64,000 nt of DNA from Celeribacter neptunius (GTDB lineage: Bacteria; Pseudomonadota; Alphaproteobacteria; Rhodobacterales; Rhodobacteraceae). Under the pieces are notes generated by a model that had not been told where the DNA came from, searched no databases, and saw only the letters and a program-made list of their open reading frames with translations. Positions 53,099 through 62,143 of this stretch are shown here, one piece after another. Position numbers and translations under genes: made by a program. Location: assembly GCF_900113955.1 (NCBI RefSeq), contig NZ_FORH01000010.1:62001-126000 (forward strand), given 5' to 3'. How positions within the stretch are numbered: position 1 is the stretch's first letter; every line of letters begins with the position of its first letter.

Positions 53099-53985
53099 GT
53101 GGCGCATTGAGCAACTTTCATTTCTGTCGCTAACAGCTCGCCGACGCAGACTGCGTTCGTTGAGTGTGGAATCGTATCGGTACTGACGATCCGCGCGGCA
53201 CCGGCATGGCGGATTGCTTCCTCTGCGCCGTGTGCGAAAACCGCGTGGATAATTACGCAAGTCGCAGGTCGGGCACCGGCCTGCTCGAGTTGTTCGAGCG
53301 TTCGGATCAGCGTGTGTCCGGACGAGGCGATATCATCGAGGATCACGGGTGTCCCCTGTCGGAAAACGGCGCTGCCCGGCAGGCTGATCTCGACCTGCCG
53401 ATCCCCGGAGCGATGTTTTGTCAGCACTTCGTAGGGGCGTCCGGCGAGCCTGGCGACTTCAGCCACCCATTGCTGGCTTTCGCTGTCAGGCCCAAGGAGC
53501 ACGGCCTCTGGAACGTTCGCCGCAATCCAGTCGGCCAGCAGAGGGGCTGTGGCGACACGATATGCGGGAATGCGGAACAGCGCTGAAAGGCTCGGGTTGC
53601 GATGCAGATGGGGGTCAGCGGTCATCACCCAGTCGAAACATTCATCAAGAAATCCCGCGAAGATCGGGGCGCTCACAGCTTCGCGTGGATGAAACCGCTT
53701 GTCCTGGCGCATGTAGCCAAGATAGGGCGCGACCAGCCCCACACGCGCGGCCCCAAGTTCGCGCGCCGTCAGAGCTGCGAAACGCAGAGGCAACGCCAGC
53801 CGATCAGGATCGCGCAACGTGGCGAGGAAGGCGATTTCGCGTCCTGCAGGATCGCCGCCGAGCTTCACGAGGGTTTCACCATCGGGAAAATGGTGCAAGT
53901 CCACCGGCTGGATTTCGGCACCGGATGTCGCCGCCATTCTGCGCGCCAATGGCTCCATGCCGGGAAAGGGGGCGATAATGGTCAT
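53095..53985 (-). CDS. Ribose-phosphate pyrophosphokinase-like protein
   Basis: 296 aa, shorter than typical Prs (about 310). The N-terminal FPDGETLVKL segment, the PYLGYMRQDKRF loop, DPHLHRN and the PRPP-binding loop VILDDIASSGHTL are present. It should make PRPP from ribose-5-phosphate and ATP, or act on a related sugar phosphate. It overlaps the phosphorylase gene stop by one base. Its role here with NMP phosphorylase-like and beta-CASP genes suggests nucleotide salvage. Confidence 0.85.
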   Translation of the reverse strand: MTIIAPFPGMEPLARRMAATSGAEIQPVDLHHFPDGETLVKLGGDPAGREIAFLATLRDPDRLALPLRFAALTARELGAARVGLVAPYLGYMRQDKRFHPREAVSAPIFAGFLDECFDWVMTADPHLHRNPSLSALFRIPAYRVATAPLLADWIAANVPEAVLLGPDSESQQWVAEVARLAGRPYEVLTKHRSGDRQVEISLPGSAVFRQGTPVILDDIASSGHTLIRTLEQLEQAGARPATCVIIHAVFAHGAEEAIRHAGAARIVSTDTIPHSTNAVCVGELLATEMKVAQCAT

Positions 53986-55499
53986 CAGTTTGCCTCCTCA
54001 ATTGTGCAAAGTCCCAATTGCGCCTCGGCATAGGAGCGGGCGTATTCCAGTTCTCCCAGCGTTTCGGCGTGGATCTCGAACAGCGGCTTGCCAAATTCGA
54101 TATGGTCACCGATCTGGACCAGAAGGCGCAGCCCTGCGAGCTGCTGCCGCGGTGCGCCGGCGAGTTTCGCTGTGCGCGCGATGCGGCGATTGTCAATCGC
54201 AATGAGGCGCCCCGCCGTGCGGGAGGTGATCACCGCATGATAACGCGCCTCACCGGGCTCAGTGAAACCGCCTTGTGCATCGCAAATCGCAATGAACTTC
54301 GCCTCGGCAGCGCCGCTGTCGAGCAGCTGTGCGGCCACCTTTCGCCCGCCCGCGCCGCCCGTCTCGGGGACAAGGTCCAGCAGCGCTCCAGCGATGTCGA
54401 GTGCACGGTCGCGCAGGTCGACAGGGAAGTTCTCGTTGCGGCGTAGCACGGCAAGGACATCTTGGGCTTCAAGTGCGGGTCCAATTCCGCGTCCGACAGG
54501 TGCAGTCCCGTCGCTTTGATGGATCGAGAGCGTCAGGCCGATGGCCTTGCCAACGGCGCGGAGCCGCTCTGCCAGCGCAGCGGCGGTTTCCGCCGAGCGG
54601 ACCTTGGCCGTTGGTCCGACGGGCACATCGATCAGCACGCGCTTCGCACCGACCGCAGCCTTCTTCGACAAGACGCTCGCCACCAGCTGTCCGTCGCTGT
54701 CGAAATCGAGTGGCCGTTCAATCCGGATCAGAACATCGTCCGCAGGGCTGAGAGCGAGGTTGCCCCCCCAAACGATGCACCCGCCCTCAGCCTCGACGAC
54801 GCGTCTCAACGCGGGGATGTCGAGCGAGACGGGAGCCATGACCTCCATCGTGTCGGCCGTGCCTGCGGGGGAAGTGATCGCGCGAGAAGAGGTCTTGGGG
54901 ATCATCAGCCCCGCCGCCGCGATGATCGAAACGATGATCGGCGTGGTGCGGTTTCCTGGAAGCCCCCCGACGCAATGCTTGTCGTAGATCTCGGCGCCGC
55001 CCCAATCCAGCGTTTCGCCCGCCGCCTGCATGGATCGGGTCAGTGCGATGGTTTCCGCAATCGAAAGCCGGTCGCCCGCGCAGGCGGTGATGAAGGCTGC
55101 CAGATCGAGATCGGAGAGACGATGATCGAGGACGTCACGAATGATTGCGTCGAACCTTTGCTGCTCAAGGGTTTCTCCATAGACCTTGGCGCGGATCGCT
55201 GAGACGGAGTCCGGTGGCTCCGGGTGCGTAAAACTTGCCCGGTCCCCCGGTTGGGGCTTCAGGGCGGCCCAGGCTTCTTCCGACAAGGCGGCAGTGTCGT
55301 CGGGCAGCCAGTCGCCATTGGTCAACACGTTCAGCGTGGCAATCACCGACCTGTCGCCGAGCGTGACCTCGATCCGGGTCAGGGCTGCGAAGCCTTCGGC
55401 GCGGCAGACGTGGCAGTCTTCGCGCATGAAGACAACGGGTTGCCGGTAAGTGTCGATCCCCGCGCGGGACAGGGCGAGCGTATTGTCGATTTCTGTCAT
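53985..55499 (-). CDS. Thymidine phosphorylase family / AMP phosphorylase-like protein
   Basis: 504 aa, the long form. The KHCVGGLPGNRTTPI and KTSSRAITSPAGTADTMEV segments are the phosphate and substrate motifs of the AMPpase/DeoA group; the length and N-terminal domain match AMP phosphorylases rather than about 440-aa DeoA. The expected reaction is NMP + phosphate to base + ribose-1,5-bisphosphate. It overlaps the MBL gene (ATGA) and the PRPP gene. Confidence 0.87.
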   Translation of the reverse strand: MTEIDNTLALSRAGIDTYRQPVVFMREDCHVCRAEGFAALTRIEVTLGDRSVIATLNVLTNGDWLPDDTAALSEEAWAALKPQPGDRASFTHPEPPDSVSAIRAKVYGETLEQQRFDAIIRDVLDHRLSDLDLAAFITACAGDRLSIAETIALTRSMQAAGETLDWGGAEIYDKHCVGGLPGNRTTPIIVSIIAAAGLMIPKTSSRAITSPAGTADTMEVMAPVSLDIPALRRVVEAEGGCIVWGGNLALSPADDVLIRIERPLDFDSDGQLVASVLSKKAAVGAKRVLIDVPVGPTAKVRSAETAAALAERLRAVGKAIGLTLSIHQSDGTAPVGRGIGPALEAQDVLAVLRRNENFPVDLRDRALDIAGALLDLVPETGGAGGRKVAAQLLDSGAAEAKFIAICDAQGGFTEPGEARYHAVITSRTAGRLIAIDNRRIARTAKLAGAPRQQLAGLRLLVQIGDHIEFGKPLFEIHAETLGELEYARSYAEAQLGLCTIEEAN

Positions 55500-56881
55500 T
55501 TTGGATTGTCCAGCCGGATCGTTTCGAGGTGTTCGGGGGCGCGGGCAGGCCAGCCGAGTTCATGTTCGATCCGCCAGCGCAGCCGGTCCGAGGCAGAAGG
55601 TTCGCCGTGAGTCACATAGGTCATGCGCGGCGCGCGATCCGACGCGCGCATCCAGGCCAGCAACTCTTCGGCATCGGCATGTCCGGAAAAGGCTTCGAGC
55701 TGGATCACCTCTGCCCTGATCGGGAAATCTCGACCGAACATGCGCAGACTGTCCGCGCCAGCGGCCAGTGCCGCCCCGCGGGTACCGCCAGCCTGAAAGC
55801 CCGACAGCAGGATTGCGTTGCGCGGGTCGCCGCCGAAGCTGGCGAGGTGATGCAGGATCCGCCCGCCGGTCAACATGCCGCTCGCCGAAATGATGATCAT
55901 CGGGCCATGCTGCGTGTTCAGCTTCTTCGACTCCTCGACCGAAGTGACCCGCTTGGCGATCTGGAACATCGCAAGGCAATCCTCCCAGGCAACGTGATGT
56001 TCTTCGTGATGGCCGTGGTAGATTTCGGTCGCGTCGATCGCCATTGGCGAGTTGAGATAAACCGGCACATATGGGATCTCGCCGCGGTTTTGCAGGCGTG
56101 CAATGTGATACATAAGCCCCTGCGCGCGCCCAACCGCGAATGAGGGGATGAGAACCGTACCGCCCCGCCCGAAAACACGTTTCAGGATTGGCAGAAGCTC
56201 TTCCTCCGCGTCGATGGCTGCGTGATGGCGATTGCCATAGGTGGATTCACAAACCAACACGTCCGCACCTGAGAACGATTGTGGTGGTCGCATCAGTGCG
56301 TCGTTCTGTCGGCCGAGGTCGCCACTGAAGTGGATTGTCCTTCCTGGCAGTCTGATACGGATCTGCGCCGCACCGAGCAAATGGCCCGCCGGGATGAACT
56401 CTGCGGATATTCCGTCACCAACATCGACTGTGCTGTTGAAGGGAACTCTGTGCAAATGCTCAAGCGCCGCCTGAGCATCTTTCAACGTGTAGAGCGGCTT
56501 GGGGTTCTTGTGCTTGGAGTATCGGTGCCTTTTGGCAAAACGTGCCTCCTCTTCCTGGATATGGCCGCTGTCCGGCAGGATCAGGCCGCAGAGTTCCTCC
56601 GTCGCTTCGGTACACATCACCTTCCCTCGATACCCGCCGCGGATCAGCGCAGGCAGATAGCCTGAATGATCGAGATGCGCGTGCGTCAGAAGTACGGTGT
56701 CAATGGTGGTGGGGCGTACCGGAAACGCCTTGCGGTTGCGGTCCCGCAGCGATTTGAAGCCTTGAAACAAGCCACAATCAACTAGAATGCGGCGATCCCC
56801 GGTTTCAATCAGATAGCGCGATCCGGTTACTGTTCCGGCGGCTCCCAGAAAACGAAGTGTTGGGCGAGTGTCCTGTGCCAT
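55496..56881 (-). CDS. Beta-CASP metallo-beta-lactamase-fold RNase-like protein
   Basis: 461 aa. The zinc site is LLTHAHLDHSGYLPALI (HxHxDH), with the further His/Asp motifs HFSGDLGRQND and ISASGMLTGGRILHHL (beta-CASP), and FSGHADAEELLAWM. These enzymes degrade or process RNA. It is coupled by overlap to the phosphorylase-like gene, so RNA-derived NMPs may feed that enzyme (inference). Confidence 0.9.
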   Translation of the reverse strand: MAQDTRPTLRFLGAAGTVTGSRYLIETGDRRILVDCGLFQGFKSLRDRNRKAFPVRPTTIDTVLLTHAHLDHSGYLPALIRGGYRGKVMCTEATEELCGLILPDSGHIQEEEARFAKRHRYSKHKNPKPLYTLKDAQAALEHLHRVPFNSTVDVGDGISAEFIPAGHLLGAAQIRIRLPGRTIHFSGDLGRQNDALMRPPQSFSGADVLVCESTYGNRHHAAIDAEEELLPILKRVFGRGGTVLIPSFAVGRAQGLMYHIARLQNRGEIPYVPVYLNSPMAIDATEIYHGHHEEHHVAWEDCLAMFQIAKRVTSVEESKKLNTQHGPMIIISASGMLTGGRILHHLASFGGDPRNAILLSGFQAGGTRGAALAAGADSLRMFGRDFPIRAEVIQLEAFSGHADAEELLAWMRASDRAPRMTYVTHGEPSASDRLRWRIEHELGWPARAPEHLETIRLDNPK

Positions 56882-56914
56882 GATCCTGTGCCTTTCATTC
56901 CCATCGGCAGCCCT

Positions 56915-57976
56915 TCAGGGAAGCGCCACCATCTGATGTCCTTCTCCTTCGACAGAAACTGTTTCACGCGTTTGCAGTGAGCTGGTATCGATGAGCCAAA
57001 CCACGGGCTCTGCACGGCTTGAGACATAAAGGATGTCGGAGCCTGGAATTACCGTCAGGTGGTAGGGTTCTGGTGCAAGCGTGGCTGTGCGCACTTCCCC
57101 GGTAGCGAGTGCAACTGAGGCGAGTTTGTCCTCTCCCCTACCCGCGACGAACAAAGTTGCCCCATCATTTGACAGCCCCAGTCCATGAATCTCGCCGCCA
57201 ATTTCGAAGGTCCGCAGCTTTTCACCGGTACTCAAAGACAGTTCCAGAACCTGACCTGCGTCCGCGTCTGCGACAAAGAGTCGATCAGTTTCGGGCGAAA
57301 CCGCCATATGTTCCGGGGTGTCACCTGCAATGAAGTTGCGACGAACGATACCCCGCGACAGATCTACTTCGCTGATCGTTCCGTTACCGGTGTTGGAGAC
57401 GTAGACGAGATTTGGATCAGTTCCGAACGCTGCATAGTTCGGCATCGATCCAGTCGGGACAAATGCCGTCATGCCGAAAGTCGCCAAGTCAATCACCGAT
57501 ATTCCGTCACCTGCCGGATGGGTCGCAACGGCAAAGCGTCCATCAGGGGAAACTGCCGTATGATGTACGGCACCCGGCACCTCTATCCGGCGGAGGATAT
57601 CGCCACTTTTTGCGTCCAGAATCGAGAGAAGACTGATCCCGGCATCCGGTGGCCCCATTGGCGCGGCCTTTGGTGCGTGGTGCGCGGCGTGATCGTCTGC
57701 AGACACGGTGGAGGGCTTTTCTAGCGACGCGACATCCTCGCGCGGGATCTCCGAATAGCTGCCGGCGACCAGATACGGCACGCCGGGTGCGCCTGCGAGA
57801 CCGTGGACCGCCTCGACATCATTGATCCGACGCAGGACTTTTCCAGTCTCCGCCTGAACCATCAGGACTGAATTGGCGCTGCCCTCTGGAATGAAGACCG
57901 TAGGCGGAGCGGCCAAAGCTGGTGCTGACACGAACAAAGTGGCGAGCGTATAGGCGATGCGGGACGACATGTTCAT
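56915..57976 (-). CDS. Secreted YVTN/YncE-like beta-propeller protein
   Basis: 353 aa with a signal peptide (MNMSSRIAYTLATLF, cleavage near ALAAPP). Repeats of the YVTN kind (VYVSNTGNGTISEVDL, LFVADADAGQVLEL, LFVAGRGEDKLASVAL) form a propeller. A His/Ala/Pro stretch (DDHAAHHAPKAAP) interrupts it and could bind metal. AAGG precedes the ATG at 57976. It lies upstream of the MBL gene with 33 bases between them. Confidence 0.8.
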   Translation of the reverse strand: MNMSSRIAYTLATLFVSAPALAAPPTVFIPEGSANSVLMVQAETGKVLRRINDVEAVHGLAGAPGVPYLVAGSYSEIPREDVASLEKPSTVSADDHAAHHAPKAAPMGPPDAGISLLSILDAKSGDILRRIEVPGAVHHTAVSPDGRFAVATHPAGDGISVIDLATFGMTAFVPTGSMPNYAAFGTDPNLVYVSNTGNGTISEVDLSRGIVRRNFIAGDTPEHMAVSPETDRLFVADADAGQVLELSLSTGEKLRTFEIGGEIHGLGLSNDGATLFVAGRGEDKLASVALATGEVRTATLAPEPYHLTVIPGSDILYVSSRAEPVVWLIDTSSLQTRETVSVEGEGHQMVALP

Positions 57977-58186
57977 TTTTGGAACCTTTATCTGGTCGAG
58001 ATCATGCGGTGGCCGTGGCGAGGGCAGAAAACCGGCGGATCCACGGTTGATAGGAGCGAATGAAGTGAGGAGCGCGGTCAGGTAGAATCCGGACATCCAG
58101 ACTACGAGCCTGTCGAAAAACCTAAGCGTCACGATTGGCGTAAAAGCCGAAAGGGAGGCGCTTCGCTACCTCGCTGACTGGAATGC

Positions 58187-58540
58187 TCAGAAGAGAATGG
58201 GGACGTGTATGAATTCGTCATCGGCGAAAGACGCCGATTGCCGCCACGACATTACCATTCGCGTGCTACGGTTCGAAACTACTGCGCTGACAAGCCCGTT
58301 AGGGATCAGAGCAGCGGCGCAACCGGGATGAATTCCGCAATCCGCGTCCAGAATAACGTGGACGGAGGAATTTGCGTCGGTGACCTGAACAATCTGCGTC
58401 TCTAACCCGGCAGGCTCGCCCTCATGCGCATGCAAACCATCGGCAATGAGACCGAAAAACAAGGCTCCGATCAATATCAGGACGAAGCTGACGCGAATAC
58501 GCGACACTCTTCTGACATCGATATGTGGCCTTGATCGCAT
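58187..58540 (-). CDS. Small exported hypothetical protein
   Basis: 117 aa. AGGAAGG precedes the ATG. One N-terminal hydrophobic segment (residues 17-36) is followed by HAHEGEPAG and a cysteine pair (DADCGIHPGCAAAL). No family recognised; the His/Cys content and setting suggest a periplasmic metal-binding role (inference). Confidence 0.6.
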   Translation of the reverse strand: MRSRPHIDVRRVSRIRVSFVLILIGALFFGLIADGLHAHEGEPAGLETQIVQVTDANSSVHVILDADCGIHPGCAAALIPNGLVSAVVSNRSTRMVMSWRQSASFADDEFIHVPILF

Positions 58541-58658
58541 GATTTGAGTCCTTCCTAGGTGATTATAACACGCTATCCAGATGGTGTGGTTGATCTAAAT
58601 CAGGGCGTTAAATGCTGCCTGACTCGGCGTCCTTGATGCGCAGCTTAGGCGAAATTAC
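58541..58658. other. Short intergenic gap
   Basis: 118 bases between two minus-strand genes. It contains ATGGTGTGGTTGATCTAAATCAGG (split by its own context) but no clear promoter or hairpin by eye. Confidence 0.3.
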
Positions 58659-60839
58659 TCAGTCGGCACTTTGCTCCAAAGTGTTTCCAAATCTGGAAAC
58701 CTTCACATCGTCCTCGATGAGCGTTGCTTGAGCGGCCCCCGGACGCGCCGCGTGCAGAGCAGCAAGAACATCCTGAGTCGACAATATTTCAGATAGGATA
58801 ATTCCTTCGGGAGCAGACGGCCCATAAACCGCGTTGAATGGAATGCCGTAACGGTTGTTGGTCTCCAAAAAACGGGTGATCGCGTCATCTGGGCGGGTCC
58901 AGTCGGCCAGCATCGGCGTGACACCAGAGCTGTTCAATGCCGAAAGAACCGGGTCGCGTTCAAGAACGAGCGCCTTGTTGGCTTTGCAGGTCAAACACCA
59001 ATCGGCGGTTACACCGACAAAAACGACCTCTCCGCGTGATACTCGACGGGCAATATCGCCGCGGTCAAATGTGACCCAGGCAATTTTTCCTGCTTGGGCA
59101 TCGGGTGCGGCGGGTGTTGCCAAGAATGGCGCGGCCGCGACCGCGAGTGCCGCCAGCGCCAGCCCAAAGGGCCAGCGAAGAGATCTTGGCACCCAGGGCG
59201 ATGCCGCTATGAAGAGCATAACCGCACCGAGAGATGCAACTGTTAGGGCCGCGCGCGATCCAGCAACGCCGAGCAGGACATAGAACAGCCATGCCGCGGT
59301 ACCCATCAGGAGGATGCCAAGGCCGGCTTTCAAGGCGATCATCCAGCGGCCGGGCTTGGGCACGAACCGAACAACGTTCGGCACGATGGCCACCAACAGA
59401 TATGGGCTGGCCAGACCTAACCCGAGAAAGGTGAAAACGACAGCGATGTCTATCACCCGCCCCGCAAGTGCGAATGCGATAGCTGTTCCAAGAAACGGCG
59501 CGGAGCAGGGAGTAGCCATGACCGCCCCGAAAAATCCGGTGGCAAAATCCGCTCCATACCCGGCCGTACCTCCTGCTTTCATCAACCGCGTTGTCAGGGC
59601 GGCAGGCAAAGAGAATTCGAACAGTCCAAACAGGTTTGCGGTGAACAGACCAAGGATCAGGAGCATCAGAACCAGGAACGTTGGGCTCTGGAACTGGAGC
59701 CCCCAACCGACGGCAACGCCAATCTTTTGCAATGCGAAGAGAACAGCCGCGAGTGCCCACATAAAGACCATGACTCCGGCGGCGGCGGCCAAGAAGCCTG
59801 CCCTGACTTGGGCATTGCCGCGTCCTTCGGATTTCAGGGCAGAAGATAACTTGATCGACAGAACAGGAAGCACGCAAGGCATGGCGTTCAGGATCAAGCC
59901 CCCAAGAAAAGCGATGATGGCGATCCAGATCACTTGATCAATGCCGGGGACCACCCGATCAATACTGAAAGGGGGAGTTGGGGCGGTTGTTGCCCGATCT
60001 GGCGTGACGGTGAGGGCGTGATCCGGCCCGTCCGTCACGGTTACCCGTGGCGGCGCGTCTGTATCTGCCATGTAGGCAAGAATTGGGAATTCAGCCCAAA
60101 GCGTTCGCCCGCTTGCCCCAAGGCGAATGTCGGGCTTCCCCAACGTGTTGCCATCACCAATTTCAGGAAAGACGTCCGGGGTTTTGAAGGCAGTCGTGGC
60201 AGCTATTTCTATCGTTAGGCGGGTGAAATCATCGTTTATATGGGATGTGGCGGCGGTCACGCCTGCCGCTCCTCCTTCCGCCGGAACGCGTGCGAGAAAT
60301 GCCCCGATACGATTAGCCGAGACTTGATCGATTGAGTTCCCCTGAGGCAACGAAAGTGCCAAGTCAAAATCCTGGGGGACACAAACTGCTGAGCAGGTCA
60401 AGAGCTTGACGTTTGCTCTGAGTTCGACAGGTTCCCCAGGATCCTTCAGGGTGATCTGAAGTGGAAAGACAACCTCATCATGATAGCCGAAGTTTTCGAT
60501 GCCAAAGGCAGTGAACCGCTCGGGCGCAGGCCATAGGAAATCAACGCCCGCGACATTCGTCGACCCGCTCCAGTCGATCTGTGGCGGAATGCCAACCTCG
60601 CCAGGCGAACGCCAATAGGTTTTCCATCCGTCAGCAAGGTTCAGATCCAGACCGGCGGAGAGCGTTTGAGCTTCGGCGGAAACGGCATCCTCGGCGGAGA
60701 TCAGCCGCGCTTCCACCGCAGTGACCTTGTGGGCGACTGATACCTCGGCCGTTGCAGCAAAGGGGATCAAGAGCCAGAACATTGCGGCAGCGAGGGTACC
60801 GCAGAAAGCAAGACGGATTGGCGAGCGCCAGATGGTCAT
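58659..60839 (-). CDS. DsbD/ScsB-like protein-disulfide reductase
   Basis: 726 aa from MTIWRSP, with GGAGATAG upstream. An N-terminal periplasmic domain of about 300 residues includes CSAVCVPQDF, a central eight-helix DsbD membrane domain has NAMPCVLPVLSIK and ATPCSAPFLGTA, and a C-terminal thioredoxin domain has ADWCLTCKANK. Electrons pass from cytoplasmic thioredoxin to periplasmic partners. ScsB is the copper-associated version. The start overlaps the stop of the small lipoprotein gene, and the operon carries a CueR promoter. Confidence 0.9.
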   Translation of the reverse strand: MTIWRSPIRLAFCGTLAAAMFWLLIPFAATAEVSVAHKVTAVEARLISAEDAVSAEAQTLSAGLDLNLADGWKTYWRSPGEVGIPPQIDWSGSTNVAGVDFLWPAPERFTAFGIENFGYHDEVVFPLQITLKDPGEPVELRANVKLLTCSAVCVPQDFDLALSLPQGNSIDQVSANRIGAFLARVPAEGGAAGVTAATSHINDDFTRLTIEIAATTAFKTPDVFPEIGDGNTLGKPDIRLGASGRTLWAEFPILAYMADTDAPPRVTVTDGPDHALTVTPDRATTAPTPPFSIDRVVPGIDQVIWIAIIAFLGGLILNAMPCVLPVLSIKLSSALKSEGRGNAQVRAGFLAAAAGVMVFMWALAAVLFALQKIGVAVGWGLQFQSPTFLVLMLLILGLFTANLFGLFEFSLPAALTTRLMKAGGTAGYGADFATGFFGAVMATPCSAPFLGTAIAFALAGRVIDIAVVFTFLGLGLASPYLLVAIVPNVVRFVPKPGRWMIALKAGLGILLMGTAAWLFYVLLGVAGSRAALTVASLGAVMLFIAASPWVPRSLRWPFGLALAALAVAAAPFLATPAAPDAQAGKIAWVTFDRGDIARRVSRGEVVFVGVTADWCLTCKANKALVLERDPVLSALNSSGVTPMLADWTRPDDAITRFLETNNRYGIPFNAVYGPSAPEGIILSEILSTQDVLAALHAARPGAAQATLIEDDVKVSRFGNTLEQSAD

Positions 60840-61084
60840 CGCACTATCTCCAGGCTTTGAACTTGAGTGGCAACAAAGCCTGATCGGCCGTTTACACAAT
60901 CCAACTGGCCCACACCGTTGGAGATAGGCCCTGCCAGACGACATCCATTGGGCAGCTCCAGCTCTGGTGACTTTGTCGACAAAGTTGGCGGCGGGTTTGT
61001 CGGGCACAGGACTGGTCCGCCGGAACAAGCGCTCACGAAAATCGCTCCCAAGAAGACAGTCGCCAGCCGCGCTCTTGTTCTCAT
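60836..61084 (-). CDS. Small lipoprotein, unknown
   Basis: 82 aa with a lipoprotein signal (MRTRARLATVFLGAIFVSAC, lipobox VSAC). The mature part has three cysteines (VLCPTNPPP, NGCRLAGP, LDCVNGRSG). It overlaps the DsbD-like gene by ATGA, so it may be a periplasmic partner of that reductase. Confidence 0.65.
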   Translation of the reverse strand: MRTRARLATVFLGAIFVSACSGGPVLCPTNPPPTLSTKSPELELPNGCRLAGPISNGVGQLDCVNGRSGFVATQVQSLEIVR

Positions 61085-61090
61085 TTCGAC

Positions 61091-61387
61091 TTACCGCCGG
61101 ACGGCGCTGTCGGTCATATCTTCAATCAGCACTGGCTGGGGGGCGGTCTTCTTGTGCTTGTCGCTTCCATGGCATGAACGCCCCATCATCTTGTGCATCA
61201 CAAAATGGGCGCCAACGCAGAGCACCAGAGGCGCAAAGACGGTAGCGTTTGCCCAAAGGCCTGCGACGGTGCCTCCGCCAATCAGGAAAGCTGCGATGGG
61301 TAGAAGCATGACAGCACAGCAAGCCATCATGCCCCAGTGCATCAACTTTCCGTGGCGATTGCCACCTGACTCGCTATCCTCTTGCAT
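61091..61387 (-). CDS. Small membrane protein with Met/His/Cys-rich surface (DUF2933-like)
   Basis: 98 aa from ATG 61387, preceded by AGAGGTGG; a GTG at 61396 is less likely. Two hydrophobic segments are flanked by HWGMMACCAVMLL and HFVMHKMMGRSCHG, a metal-ligand-rich pattern resembling DUF2933 proteins of copper clusters. It is the first gene after the CueR promoter at 61420-61450. Confidence 0.68.
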   Translation of the reverse strand: MQEDSESGGNRHGKLMHWGMMACCAVMLLPIAAFLIGGGTVAGLWANATVFAPLVLCVGAHFVMHKMMGRSCHGSDKHKKTAPQPVLIEDMTDSAVRR

Positions 61388-61419
61388 GGAATCCACCTCT
61401 GATTTTGGTCAACGTATCC

Positions 61420-61450
61420 TGTTTAGCTTGATCTCCCGCTGGAAGGTCAA
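61420..61450 (-). promoter_or_regulatory. CueR-type promoter of the DsbD-like operon
   Basis: On the minus strand TTGACC (61445-61450) and TAAACA (61420-61425) are 19 bp apart, with operator arms ACCTTCCAGC and GGGAG. Confidence 0.82.
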
Positions 61451-61550
61451 GGATACACTTCGATACAAATCTTGCGGCCTGTTGCGGTTGAGATTCAGCC
61501 CCATCTGAGCAATGCCTGTCTCGTCCAATTGAGTAACCAAGGACGAACAA

Positions 61551-62114
61551 ATGGCAGAGAGACCGAGTTTGAACAGGCGGAGCCTGATTGCAATTTCAGG
61601 CGCATTCTTGATGACCCCCCACACTCTCCGGGCGGAAGAGGCTGGTGTGGTAAGACGCAATATCTCGTCGTTCGTTCTCCACAATTGGCGTGATCACTTT
61701 GACCGTCTCGGGAAGGGCATCATCATTTCGGATACTGTCACAAAGGTGCTCCAACACTGGACAGAAGATGAAGAGATGCGGATTTACCCGACCTCTGTTC
61801 CCTTGACTGATGAATTGACGAAGCGCGGGTATACAGAAGTTGTCGAGAAACGGGAAAATCCAGGTTGGGCGCCGACCCCTTCAATGCGTGAACGCAACCC
61901 GGAATGGCCAGCCTATGTGCCTGGAGGAGATCCCTCCAATCCTTTGGGAACGCGTGCGCTCTATCTGTCGTGGCAATACTACAGGATCCACGGAACTCAA
62001 GACACGCGGAAAATCGGGCGTAGATCATCAAACGGCTGCATCGGCCTTTACAACGAACATATAGAAGAGGTCTTCGACCGCACGCCGGTCGGGACGCAGG
62101 TTAAGTTGATCTGA
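61551..62114 (+). CDS. Exported L,D-transpeptidase (YkuD)
   Basis: 187 aa with a Tat-like start (MAERPSLNRRSLIAISG). The catalytic motif is YRIHGTQDTRKIGRRSSNGC followed by IGLYN, with His, Ser and Cys nucleophile. AAGGACG precedes the ATG. It is divergent from the CueR-controlled DsbD operon and upstream of three cytochrome-type genes. Third L,D-transpeptidase in the window; the catalytic residues are intact. Confidence 0.87.
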   Translation: MAERPSLNRRSLIAISGAFLMTPHTLRAEEAGVVRRNISSFVLHNWRDHFDRLGKGIIISDTVTKVLQHWTEDEEMRIYPTSVPLTDELTKRGYTEVVEKRENPGWAPTPSMRERNPEWPAYVPGGDPSNPLGTRALYLSWQYYRIHGTQDTRKIGRRSSNGCIGLYNEHIEEVFDRTPVGTQVKLI

Positions 62115-62143
62115 ACGGATCACATGCAGGAGAGTAAAACACT

